From assembly GCA_914767885.1 (NCBI GenBank), contig CAJZBQ010000054.1, positions 372,001 through 436,000 on the forward strand: DNA of 64,000 nt, read 5' to 3'. The position numbers were made by a program, and so were the translations under genes. Below, piece by piece: positions 51,853 through 62,449 of this stretch (positions are counted from its first letter, which is position 1; each line of letters opens with the position of its first letter). The stretch is from Blepharisma stoltei (taxonomy: Eukaryota > Ciliophora > Heterotrichea > Heterotrichida > Blepharismidae). A model generated the notes under the pieces. It did not search any database, had not been told where the DNA came from, and was given only the letters and a program-made list of their open reading frames with translations.

Positions 51853-52629
51853 TTAAATAATTGCGATGGGTCCAGGAATACAGATTTTTTGCAAGGAGCA
51901 GTCTCTTAGTCATTCTGGCGATACTTTTCTTACGTTTAGAGGATGCTTTTTCATATCTCTTGTTATAATATGGGTGACTCTTGGGAGAAATTTATTAACA
52001 TATGTCCCTCCTCCTATGATAATCAATTCTTTTAAATCCCTTTCTTCTTCGGGGTCGATCCCGTCAACCCAAAATACACATTTTCCTAAATAATATTCTT
52101 GGACGTAGTCATCATCATTGATGGATTTAGCGATCACAATAGTTTGAGGATCAATCCATTTATTCATTTTTAAGCACTCATCCAACCATTCTTCTGGGAT
52201 TATTTTAGTCTCAGGCAAACAGTATTGGAGATAGCTTATATTTTTATTTGCAGTAATCACGCAAAAACAATCAGGAGAAAAATTTTCAACAATTTGGCCT
52301 CCTTTTTTTTGGATTGCTCGAGTTTTTTCTTTTGGGATTCTGTATGGCCAAATTTTTAAACCTGCAAATAAATTAAGTTTATAGCGCATAAAGTGGTCGT
52401 TAAATTTTTTTTTACGATAGGAATCGTCAAGTCATTTGATAGTCACTATGGGAATATTCTTGTCACTTGAAGTTTGGGTTTTGAGAGTTCCATAATGTTT
52501 TGCAATAAGGACTTGTGCTGCTTGAGTAAGGTCTGCTTCAAATTTTCCTCCGAGTTCTGTGACATTTTCGGAAATTTTAGCTTTTTCTTGAGTTGTAAAA
52601 CCTGAAGCACAAACTACAAGAGTTGCCAT
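51853..52629 (-). CDS. Triple-BRCT protein (TopBP1/Dpb11-like)
   Basis: Starts MATLVVCASGFTTQEK at 52629, 258 residues. Three BRCT repeats are visible by their conserved Trp: IPIVTIKWLDDSYRKKKF, KIIPEEWLDECLKMNKW and VRKVSPEWLRDCSL, each preceded by a Gly turn (ELGGKFEADL, KKGGQIVENF, IIGGGTYVNKF). BRCT arrays bind phosphorylated partners in replication and DNA-damage signalling. Several of the Trp are UGA. The stop is TAA at 51853-51855. It is divergent from the RFC gene, with 227 bp between starts. Confidence 0.8.
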
Positions 52630-52856
52630 ATCAAAATTTTAAAAATTAATTAATTAATTTGTGTATAATTTGCTATAATCTAATCTGCTATGTTTACTAT
52701 TAGAATTCTAAACTTAGATTTAATAATTAAAATAGTGATTACCTATAGGAAATATTCAAAAATTCAATCACAATATTAACAATTAATGAGCCGCCAATGA
52801 ATGAGTACCTTGCTCTTTCTTTGAAATGTGTTAATATCTTTATCGAATATTTTATA

Positions 52857-53825
52857 ATGGGTGACTTTGAGATACCATGGGTAGAAAAATACAGACCTCA
52901 AGTTTTAGAAGATGTCGTAGGCAACGAACGAGCAATTCAGCAGCTTAATTCAATTGCACTTCAAGGCAACATGCCAAACCTTCTCCTTGTTGGCCCTCCA
53001 GGTTGTGGCAAAACTACTAGCATCTGATGTTTAGCCCGCCAAATGCTAGGGGATTCTGTAAAGCAAGGAGTCTGCGAGCTTAATGCTTCAGACGAGCGTG
53101 GTATTGAAGTTGTCAGAGAAAAAATCAAAGCTTTTGCCCAACAAAAAGTAAATGTCCCTCCCAACATGCACAAAGTCATCATCCTCGATGAAGCAGATTC
53201 CATGACAGCAAGTGCTCAGCAGGCTCTACGAATGATTATGACTGACTATACAAATACCACAAGATTTGCTTTAGCCTGCAACGACTCTTCTAAAATAATA
53301 GAAGCTATCCAATCCAGATGCGCCATTTTGAGATTCACAAGACTTAACGACGCTGAGGTGCTACAAAGATTATTAAGGATTACAGACCAAGAAAGTGTCA
53401 CATACGACGACAAAGGCATGGAAGCTTTAGTTTTTACTGCAGAAGGTGACATGAGAAATGCAATTAATAACCTGCAAGCAACTGTATCAGCTTTTAACGT
53501 GGTCAATTTTGAAAATGTTTTCAGAGTTTGTGACCAGCCTCACCCTGATTTGCTTAAAAGCGTGATTCAAAAGTGCACAGAAGGCCAGTTTACGACAGCA
53601 GCAGACAGTTTACAAGTTTTGTGAATTCAAGGATACTCACCATTAGATATCATTGGATCTCTCTATAGAGTTGTTACAAATTTTAGTATGAATGAGCACA
53701 TGCAGCTGAGATATCTCAAAGAAATCGCAGTACTAAGAATGAGGATGCTTGACGGGGTCTGCACTTTATTACAAGTGCACGGATGCCTTGCAAAGCTGTG
53801 CGAGATAAGCTTGTGTCAATCATAA
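52857..53825 (+). CDS. Replication factor C small subunit (RFC2/RFC40-like)
   Basis: Start chosen at ATG 52857 ([19 protein letters not shown]), the family-typical N-terminus; an in-frame Met at 52797 adds 20 residues without similarity. Walker [15 protein letters not shown], Walker [14 protein letters not shown] motif [10 protein letters not shown] and [14 protein letters not shown] are present. A clamp-loader ATPase that loads PCNA during replication. 322 residues; the stop TAA is at 53823-53825. It has no inserts. UGA is Trp in SIWCLARQ and VLWIQGYSP. Confidence 0.92.
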
Positions 53826-53847
53826 TTAAATAGAGAATTTATTTTTA

Positions 53848-54738
53848 TTAAGCAGTAGATTGGGTGATGCTTTTTATTGTGTCTAATATTATTTCTGCAT
53901 AAGATCTCATTTCTGACACATCTGAGTTTGCGTAAATTTCTGATATTGCTTTTATTTCTTCAGTCCTGTGATTTAATGGCAAAAATCCATTGCTTTTTAC
54001 AATATCTTTGAGGACTTCGAAATACCTGGCTTTTAGAAGAAAATCTGAAAGATTTTCTAGGTTCTGAATTACGATGTCGCATAGTAATTTCAAATCGTTC
54101 GTGTAAAAGAAGCCTTGAGTTTCAGTGCTTTCCAAAATAAGTTTCAAGCATTCTAAGCATTTTATAGTTTCTCCACCTTCACTTTTATTGAGTAGTTGTA
54201 GTAGCAGCTCTCCAAAGTATCTAGCATTTTTATGTGTGGAACATAATTCTAAAAACAGTTCTTCTGATTCCTTTGAGCTAGAAATTAAAATTCTGACCAC
54301 AGCAGTATAAGCGTTTTCTTCTTGGATGTATTCTAAAGCATCAAACAAAGCCCGCATAAAGCTAGGAACATCTTTAAGGTCTTTGAAGTTTTCATTACCA
54401 TATATTGCAGTGAATAATAAAAATGCATCATGACAGACCTCTTCTGGCTTGGTGCCGGTAATATATTTATACATAGCTTCAGGGAAGACTTTGTTTTCCA
54501 GTATCTGAGGAAGCACTTTAGCTTTGATATGAGTGTTCAACTGCCTCAAGATCCTTACAGTGTGCTTGCTTACGTCATTATCTTGAACACTAGTTAAGAA
54601 TGTATTCACTAAATCATCAACTAGCCCAAATGAGGGATCAGCAATATTATTCAGCCACTCTGTAACTAAAGGCCCAGGAATAGCAGTTTCAAGCCTGTCA
54701 AGGATTTTTCTCATTTCAATTATACCGTCCAGAGCCAT
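53848..54738 (-). CDS. SPIN90/Ldb17 leucine-rich domain protein
   Basis: 296 residues starting MALDGIIEMRKILDRLE. All-helical, with the block FFYTNDLKLLCDIVIQNL characteristic of the SPIN90/Ldb17/Dip1 domain. These proteins activate the Arp2/3 complex to start linear actin filaments. No SH3 domain is present. Convergent with RFC, with stops 22 bp apart. UGA is not needed as Trp here; the only Trp is TGG. The intergenic flank 54739-54937 shows nothing. Confidence 0.78.
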   Translation of the reverse strand: MALDGIIEMRKILDRLETAIPGPLVTEWLNNIADPSFGLVDDLVNTFLTSVQDNDVSKHTVRILRQLNTHIKAKVLPQILENKVFPEAMYKYITGTKPEEVCHDAFLLFTAIYGNENFKDLKDVPSFMRALFDALEYIQEENAYTAVVRILISSSKESEELFLELCSTHKNARYFGELLLQLLNKSEGGETIKCLECLKLILESTETQGFFYTNDLKLLCDIVIQNLENLSDFLLKARYFEVLKDIVKSNGFLPLNHRTEEIKAISEIYANSDVSEMRSYAEIILDTIKSITQSTA

Positions 54739-54937
54739 TTTTATATTATAAAATGATGTTGACTGTGAAGTTATTTTCTTCTACTACGGTAAATTAAGCA
54801 TTTTGATTTAATGAGCAATTTCTAGCAAGCATAATTTCAGATAGGTTAATAAAAATAAGATATCTACCAATCAAAAGATTTATTTATATCAAAAACTTCC
54901 TTGGTGAGAAATAATGTTAATTAATTAAGAATTAAAT

Positions 54938-57900
54938 TTAGTCAAAATACTCATCATTATCAAAATCTGAAAATTGAGTCAAAAATAATGGCCTTTCATT
55001 TTGGATAGTTTGGGGCTTTGGTTTTTTCAAAAAATACCTTGCTAAAAGACAAGCCATGATTAGAATTAAAAGGATACAAAATCCAAGTATCATTCAAATC
55101 CATCATGAGTTGCCATTACTATGATACTGATAGCCATCATCATTATCATTGCTACCTGCAGGAGTTCTTCTTACGCTAATAGATGTCGAGTTTACTGACA
55201 TATTTTCATTAACTAGCGTTACAAAAAGTTCAAAAGTGTCTGTTCCTCATTCCTTTAGCATCTGCTTATACTCGTTAAGTGTCATTTTAGGTATAATGAT
55301 TTGTGGCTTCTTTAAAATATAACTTCTTAGATAAGGTGTAAGAGCTCCTATAGCAGTTACTGTATTAGAATTTATGAATACGACGCTTCCTGTAGCTTGA
55401 GGATACAGCTGTGGAGAAATTGTCATGTCGTACATTATGGAGTTATCAGCGCTCACCTTTGTGTTATAAACTCTTATGTAAAACTCGCTTTTGGAGGAAA
55501 GGATTGAAGATACTATAAAATCAGGCTGATAATAGTCAGAACAAACGATAAGAGAGGGAAGAGCAATGTAGTCATTCAATGTATTGTTGTATGGATAAAA
55601 CCTCGTCATAACCTGGGGGTTACTTTTAGAATTTAATAAAAATTGATGAATTTTGGTCCCAACGGTCCCAGTAAATAAAAAGTTCCCACATACCCCTACA
55701 TTAACGATATAATCACCATCCTTCATCGGCAGGCCACCTACTATTTCACTGATATTAGTAACGTTGCCATTCTTTGTTTGAAGAATTCTTGTTCCATATC
55801 AATGATCGGCCACATATAAATATAAGTCATTATTTGAGTAAACTCCATCAACTGCATGAGCATAAAAAGCTGGAAGTTGAAGAGAGTGGAAATCAATGAT
55901 TTCGACTATTGTCAAATTTAAAGCATCGTTATCCCAGTGCACAGCAATTCTGATCACATGATTATTTCGATATTTTTCATAATCAGCTTCATCTGAAGAA
56001 TCAATTGAAATCAGCATGAAGTCATAGTTAGTGGAAGGAATCGCTCTAAGCCAGGCTGGGTTGAACTCGACTTCTAAAACTCTTATTTTATTCACATTGC
56101 CTTTCACGAAATCATACTCTCATAGAACCAAAGCAAACTGATTGAGAGTTAAATTCACTAATTTTCCTTCATTTCATGAAAACTGTTCAGTCATTTGATG
56201 TCGGCAAGCAGTGACGAACAAGGTTAAGTCGCCTTGAGTTCCTATATCTTCAACTATAGAACAAACAGGATTTGTGCCGTTTATATAGTCTGAAACGTTT
56301 AGAGTGTTTTCAACTGGGACATCTGGAGAATCGAAGCTATCGTCCTGGCTAGGGACACCAGATAAATTAAATATAAGGAGACCCTGTGTGCTACTTGCGA
56401 CTATTACTCTATTGGTATTTTTAATTGCGGTATGGTCTGTGAAATTTTCATTATAATCTCCTTCATAGTGATCTGTCAATATCATTTGGGGCCATTTGAT
56501 AGCAGGGACATAGTTTGGCTCCTTATAATTAAATGTTGGATACTTTCCATTGATATTTAAATAGGATTTTACGTTTTGTCCTTGGTATGAGCTTCCTAAG
56601 TCAACTATTGCTTCTATATCATAATCAATAACGAGCTGGTGGCTAATATTCCAAAGTTCTTCATTAATTCATATATTTTCACCGTCTGGGAAAATGTTGA
56701 GAATTACTGGAAGAAAAACAGAAGAAACCTCATTAGACGCAATTAGTGTTATATTTGCAATATATTGAAGCTGGCTTACTGATAAAGGATTCGTCATAGT
56801 TATTTGAGAATACAAATTTAATTGGCAAGGCTGGTCATAAGGCATTGTTGGACAATTTAATCCATAAAACATGAGATCTTGATTGGTTTTATTTGGGCAC
56901 AAAATCCCAATGATTCCCCAGTAAACCTCGTACTCGCTTGAGACGTCAAATTGGCAAGAATCATTAACTGGAATATATGTAAGCAAACTGCTATGCGTTG
57001 TTTGTAGCCCATCTATAACCAAAATTTTGCCAGTGACCTGGATAAATAGCACATTTTCAATATTTTTAGCATCAATGTAAGTTGCTTGATATCTAGCTCT
57101 AACTCGTTTTATAAAAGCTAGAGTGGTAGAGTAAATGTCTACTGATCCATCACTGAATATAGCGCTTTCCCGAGGATGGCGCGGAATGGCGCCATCCTCG
57201 GGAAAGTCAACTAAGCATCCACACGGGAACTGGGAGTTCCACGTGTGGATGCCATTTTTGACATGTGGGATCCAAACTTCCACATGTCAAAATGGCATCC
57301 ACACGTGGAACTCCCAGTTCCCGTGTGGGTGCCTTCCTGGCTTTCCCGAGGATGGCGCCATTCCGCGCCATCCTCGGGAAAGCGCTATATTATTATATAT
57401 ATTTGCTCTGTAGTTCCAATCATCCTTACAGCATTTGTCACATTTGCTTTATCTACACAGTAAGGAAGGATAGGGATTTCTCCATTGTACACAAAATCTA
57501 AATCGATAATATTGATGCCGTTATACTGGTCTAAAATATATAGATAAGAGTCAGGAAAATTTTCTGATGGAGAAGTCAAAGTGGCGTCTATGATATATAA
57601 GTCCATGTTGAAAAGCTTTGCAGATACTTGTATCATACTTTCATAAAGGTTGCTTTCAGTATTAGTTATGTAAAGATCAATTAAATCATGGTCTCCGCAA
57701 AGCAAATAATTGTTATATGCACTAAACATATTGCATTGTACCAAAGGAGTCCAAGTTTGAATTGTCTGGTTAGATGCAGAGTCAATCAAGCTTATAAGTG
57801 GAGAGTTTGGCTCAGGTAAGGAATACACAAGCCATCCTTGGGAGCATATAACTGTAGAAATAGGGTTAATCAGTGAGGCTCACTTGTCAAATCCATTTTC

Positions 57901-60521
57901 ACCATAATAAAATACAAAAATTTCATTGTGTGTATACATAAAAAGTTCAATCCCAATTATTTGGGCAGAGGTAAGGTTCATATTGATTGGAACAGTTTCC
58001 AAGTAGCTGGCTATCTCATAAGGTGAATATTTAAATGAAAAATCTGAAGAGATGCTGTTTAATTGTATAGAAAAATTCATATTTGGCCCAGAAAAATAGT
58101 TCATTGGATTACCAATAATATTGGCGACAAATCCGTCAAATTCAACATTAATTTGTATAGGCTCTAAAGGAATTGGGGTATATCCATCAATATAAAGTAT
58201 GGCATTAACACTTTCAGGAATTCCCATTACTGTAATTCATCTTGTCGACTTTTCATTTGTCTGCAATGCTGATTCAGCGATTATTTCTGCAGAATAAGGT
58301 AATGCACCAGGCGTCACAATCAATTTTCAATAATCCAGTGTAAACCCATAAGATGTTATTGCATAAAGATCAAACCTCACATAGAAAAATTGCCCATAAA
58401 AGCCATAAAACACTTTTCACATCCCATTAGGATCAAAATTCTGCCCCACAAGTGCTTCTATGTCTAAATGAAACAATATATCTTGCTCAAAAATCGATCG
58501 ATCTTGGATTACCATTAATGATGTATTATTTTGGCCCAAGACATCTAAAAAGAAATAATTCAGCAAGTTTTGACTTGATTTTATTGGCGATACATTTCCA
58601 TATAGGTCATAGCTTGTAACTCAGAATACTTCATCAAATTTAATAGGACTGAAAGCAATGATCCCCTGCTCAGTGCCAACAGTTATGGCCCTTTCAAGCT
58701 GGGAAGGATTATCTTTATACGCAATACTGAAGCTTCTACCAAATCTTGATAAGTCAAAATAATCTGACTCAAAAAAGAACTCATTTTCAGGATTTAGTAA
58801 GTATAAAATGACTCCAATGTTGGCATCCAGCAGATAAATGCATGAATCTAATATCAGTGAATCTACTGGATTAGGGATTAAATTATTTGCGTTAGGCAGT
58901 GTAAAATATCTCGTTACAGTCTGCATAAGCACTGGGCCATAAGGATCACTGAAATTATATACAAAAAGCACACCGTTATAAGATGAAAAGCTTGCAGAAA
59001 AAATTCCAGAAATTGGTATTATTACAGTACCTTGTATCTCAGTTGATATTTTCAAACTAGAAGTATATCTCACATCCCACAAGTTTAGCAGCACAGGCGG
59101 GTCAGGTTCTTCTGGGTTAGTAACATTCATGACATATAAATCGTTTCTCGTCACATTTTGTCCGTCAACTTCTTCTAACTGGCCGAGCAGAATAAGTGCA
59201 TATTTACTGTCACCATTACTCCCCCAATAATAAGTAAACTCTTGCTTATTCGTAGGGGCTTGGCACAAATTTTCAATTGTAAATTGGGGAAATGCCCAAA
59301 ATTTGCATTTATGCCTTTTAATCTGAAATGCCACAATAATAATAATAATTAACGATATGTATTTAAGGTCCCTTCTTCCATGCGTGACATTCCTCCGCGC
59401 TCCGTGAGGAGCCGTGCTGGCACGAGCGAAAAGGATGGACTTCCATCACTGGTTCTCTGAGCCCAGGCCGAAACCCCTGGTTTCTCGGTAGTGGTTGCCC
59501 TATTGGGTCGTCAGCCGACCGTCGCCGAGCACCACCATTTCCAACTCAGCCTTTCGTCCCGAGTTACGCCAGTCTTTGTCTCCGGGTGGCCAGATCGTCC
59601 ATTTAAGGGACCCTTTTAACTGGAGAGACCGCCTTTAGGCCGTCTAATCTGCCTCCCTTTTATCAGCTTATCCGCTTGATAAAATCCTCAATCGCTTCCG
59701 CGATTCGGGGCAGACCACAGTAGCAGCTTGAGCAGGTAAGTCGCCCTGATCCATTTCGGGCACCCACTGACTTGGGCGCTGCTGGAAAAAGGAGATGCTA
59801 CTAACTGCCCTAGGATCTGGTCACGATCAGCGGGTCTGTGTTCGTCCCTAGTCGCCACTAGGGTCCAGATACTGCTGGGCTAAGTCGCTTCTCCGGAAAA
59901 CCATGCCCGGATATACACGGGTTACCGTCACTGAGAGGACGGTAGGTCGCCATACGCCCATTTTATGTATATTGAAAATGCCCCAATAATAAACAATTTT
60001 CGATCAATTTATTAAAATTTTAAAATTTTTTGCTAAAACCGCCCACGAATAAGCAAACTTGTTTATTACTTGGGGAAGTTAGTAAATAACGCTACCTGCA
60101 GTATATTTGGGTTCATATGCTGATAATCTAAGCTCTCGTTTCAATGCATCGCTAATTGTCCATTTGTCAGCATTAAGCTATAAATTTCTATATAACTCTG
60201 GAAAAATCCGAACATTATCATTTTGTTCTCCATTCTAAATGATGTAACTTGCCTCTGATTCGGGGTCTCCTGTACTGAAGGCGCTCTAATGCTCCCTAAT
60301 TCAATTGAATGAGTGGTATTAAAATAAATTGGATCAAAGATTTGTAGGCAGTCCCCTGTAAAGTTATTTTCACCTACAGAAAATGACAATTCTTCTCCTT
60401 CAAAAAAATCATTTAAATTCAGGTTTAAATATTCATTCTCTGACAGGTAAGCTGCAAACGGATCTTCAGCAACCCCAAATACATACACTTGTAATACTAC
60501 AAGGAAAAATATGAGTACCAT
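54938..60521 (-). CDS. Large type I membrane protein, extracellular repeats
   Basis: Starts at 60521 with a signal peptide (MVLIFFLVVLQVYVFGVA). About 1,400 extracellular residues follow, with repeating beta-rich blocks (ALFTNGDSKYALILLGQLEE, SYNGVLFVYNFSDPYGPV, TDHTAIKNTNRVIVASSTQG) and many potential N-glycosylation sites. A single transmembrane helix near the end (WWIWMILGFCILLILIMACL) precedes a short acidic tail ending DFDNDEYFD. UGA is Trp throughout. Removing IES D (863 bp) and the palindromic IES (230 bp) gives 4,491 nt, or 1,496 residues. The blocks resemble propeller-type repeats, but I do not assign a family. The stop is TAA at 54938-54940. Confidence 0.75.
57158..57387. mobile_element. 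GC-rich palindromic IES, 230 bp
   Basis: Almost the whole element is one inverted repeat. AGCGCTTTCCCGAGGATGGC at the left mirrors GCCATCCTCGGGAAAGCGCT at the right, and each arm itself folds (CCCGAGGATGGCGC with GGCGCCATCCTCGGG). The centre pairs CCACACGGGAACTGGGAG with CTCCCAGTTCCCGTGTGG and GACATGTGG with CCACATGTC. TA occurs at 57158-57159 and 57388-57389. Excision gives EQIYIIIFSDGSVDIYS in frame. Confidence 0.88.
59217..60079. mobile_element. Family D IES with nested S element
   Basis: 863 bp with TTA on both sides (TA 59217-59218 and 60080-60081). Left tip CTCCCCCAATAATAAGTAAAC with hairpin partner TTGCTTATTCGTAGGGG; right tip CCGCCCACGAATAAGC with CTTGTTTATTACTTGGGGAAG. It has the same tip-plus-hairpin plan as families A to C but a different word. 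Excision joins NILQVALFTN to GDSKYALILLGQ. The apparent signal peptide-like stretch at 59320-59365 on the minus strand belongs to this insert, not to a gene. Confidence 0.82.
59343..59975 (+). mobile_element. SINE-like S element (S10) nested in the family D IES
   Basis: 633 bp between AAATGCCACAATAATAA (59326-59342) and AAATGCCCCAATAATAA (59976-59992), 16 of 17 identical. GC-rich, ending CGCCCATTTTATGTATATTG. Related along most of its length to S11 (AACTGGAGAGAC, GAGCAGGTAAGTC against GGCAGGTAAGTC) and partly to S4. Confidence 0.82.
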
Positions 60522-60594
60522 TATTTTATTTAAATCTCAATAATGATAATTAAGCCTAATTGTATCATTTTACCCAAGGTATTTGATATTTAAT

Positions 60595-61020
60595 CTAACT
60601 ATTTCTTGTATGGACGAGGTCTTGGAGAAAATCGAAAATATCTGTTTTGTCAATGCAAGCCGTGATGTGGTTTTTTTGCAAAATCCTTCTCTTTCCTTCT
60701 TCAGTGTGGATTCATGCTCTATGGGTCAGCTCTATTATAAACAGCTCACACGCTTTCCCAAAAAGTGCGGGGGTTTCTGCACTTATCATGCGGACATCTT
60801 CGTCGGATTTCATTATTTTTTTAATTCGAGCTAGAGGCAATTGGTGATTTTTGAAGTCATCAGGCGAGAAGTTTTCGACCTCCAGTTTCTGGGCGTCAAT
60901 TAATTTGTCAAGATTCTTTATATGTTCTTGGTATGCGACTTGGTCAAAGTTCTCATCTATTGTAGGAGGCATCATATAAAACCCTAGCATAGAATCTTTG
61001 CCTATGCTTTTAGACTCCAT
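60595..61020 (-). CDS. NF-YC (HAP5), histone-fold CCAAT-binding subunit
   Basis: Start chosen at ATG 61018-61020 ([19 protein letters not shown]); the open frame continues upstream without similarity. The NF-YC core is clear: [79 protein letters not shown] is Trp in THRAWIH. 141 residues; the stop is TAG at 60595-60597. It partners NF-YB (28339-28846). No inserts. Confidence 0.9.
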
Positions 61021-61078
61021 TATTTGTATATAAATATATTTAAAAATTAGATTAATATGGGCTAATACAAGTGAAATA

Positions 61079-62377
61079 TTAATTAATTGTTCCCAGTAGT
61101 TTGTCAAGCTTTGATTCTATCCTAGAAAGTCTTGTTTTTATTTTTTTGAATTTGGATTTTGTCTGCAGAAGCCCAGCTTCTTCTTTACTTTGTATGGTAT
61201 TTAGCATTTTATTGGTATTATGAAATGCTTTTAATGATTTTTCCAGCTCTTGCAGTTGCTGCTTAAATCCCATGCTTCTCACCCCATATTTCTTCTTTAT
61301 GAGATTAAGCCTGAATGCGTCAATCGCTACAATGCCTGCGGTCCTCGTACTTTTTATAGCATAAAATGCTTTATTTTGGCTGGTGTCTAGCTGTAATGAC
61401 GTTTCCAGTATAAACACTACCATAGAAAAGGCGAAAGCTCCTCATAAAGCAGAAATAATTGTAACCATTCTTCCAAAATGAGTCCCCGGATATAGATCTC
61501 CAAATCCAATTGTTGCTATTGCTTCTGCACAGCACCACACAGCATTCGAATACGACTCGAAATCGAATCCAGAAATATCTGTATAAGGCCTTTCAAAGAC
61601 CCTTAAAAATATCCCAAACAACAGGAACCCTGGAACAATGAAAACAGCAACTACAAAAAAAGGATGTGTCTTCATCAGGCATCTTATTGAAAATCTTACA
61701 TTTGATTTAGCTTCATATTTAGCGCAATAGTATCTTGCGTGGTCATCTTGATAAGAACTTAAATTAAATATAGCCCGGAATATAAATAAGACTCTCACAT
61801 ACATGAATACATATAAAAATTCAGTAAATATATAGCAAACTTCAACTGTGTTATTTTCTCCATCTGCCTTAGCAAGTCTGTAGTTTTGGTTTATGTAAAC
61901 TGGTCAATGTATATAAGGGTAAGGGAAAATTGATAAAATAATGAATTCCATAAAAAAGCTCATGGAGAGTCGTCTTCGTTTTTTTCTGATGATGCGATTG
62001 AATTCATCATATTTTAGTGTGTTTACTAGAAAAGGGTTTCTGCGAAACCTGTATCATTGTTGCTTGGATTGATGCCTAATGTAAAGAAAAATTAATGAAA
62101 TCACTGTAAATGCAAAAGTGATTCAGTTGAAGGCTTCTTCTTCGTTTTCCTTGCAGTTTGAATGTGTTCGATCGTCTGAGTAGCTTTTTTCATAATCAAC
62201 TGTTGAAGTTATTATTCCAATCACAGCAAAAATCGCAGCAATCAGCTCCGCTAGTCGTCATTGGATATATAGGTTTTTAGATGATGTTGATAAATGATTC
62301 ATTGAAAATGAGCTCAGGATTAAGCTTGATCGGGAGCTTTCACTAATAAATTCATCAGCTGAAGTATGAATCAACAT
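61079..62377 (-). CDS. SK-like potassium channel
   Basis: Starts at ATG 62375-62377 ([18 protein letters not shown]), 432 residues. Six membrane helices with the K+ selectivity filter [15 protein letters not shown] between the last two, then [17 protein letters not shown] (S6). The region after S6 ([40 protein letters not shown]) resembles the calmodulin-binding/coiled region of small-conductance Ca2+-activated channels. S4 has few Arg, which fits a voltage-insensitive channel. Several Trp are UGA. The stop is TAA at 61079-61081. Confidence 0.8.
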
Positions 62378-62449
62378 TTGACTATTTAATTTTGGCAACT
62401 TTAGTTTAAAATGGAAATTAAAATCATAGTTAAGGTGTCAAAATTTTTC

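Noticed and set aside
57135-57501. Plus-strand open frames of 72-92 codons over the palindrome
   Set aside because: They are by-products of the palindromic IES on the opposite strand of a well-supported gene.
59320-59365. A possible gene start with hydrophobic N-terminus (LIIIIIVAFQIKRHK) on the minus strand
   Set aside because: It lies inside the family D IES; removing that IES joins the flanking exons in frame (ALFTNGDSKYAL), so this stretch is not coding.
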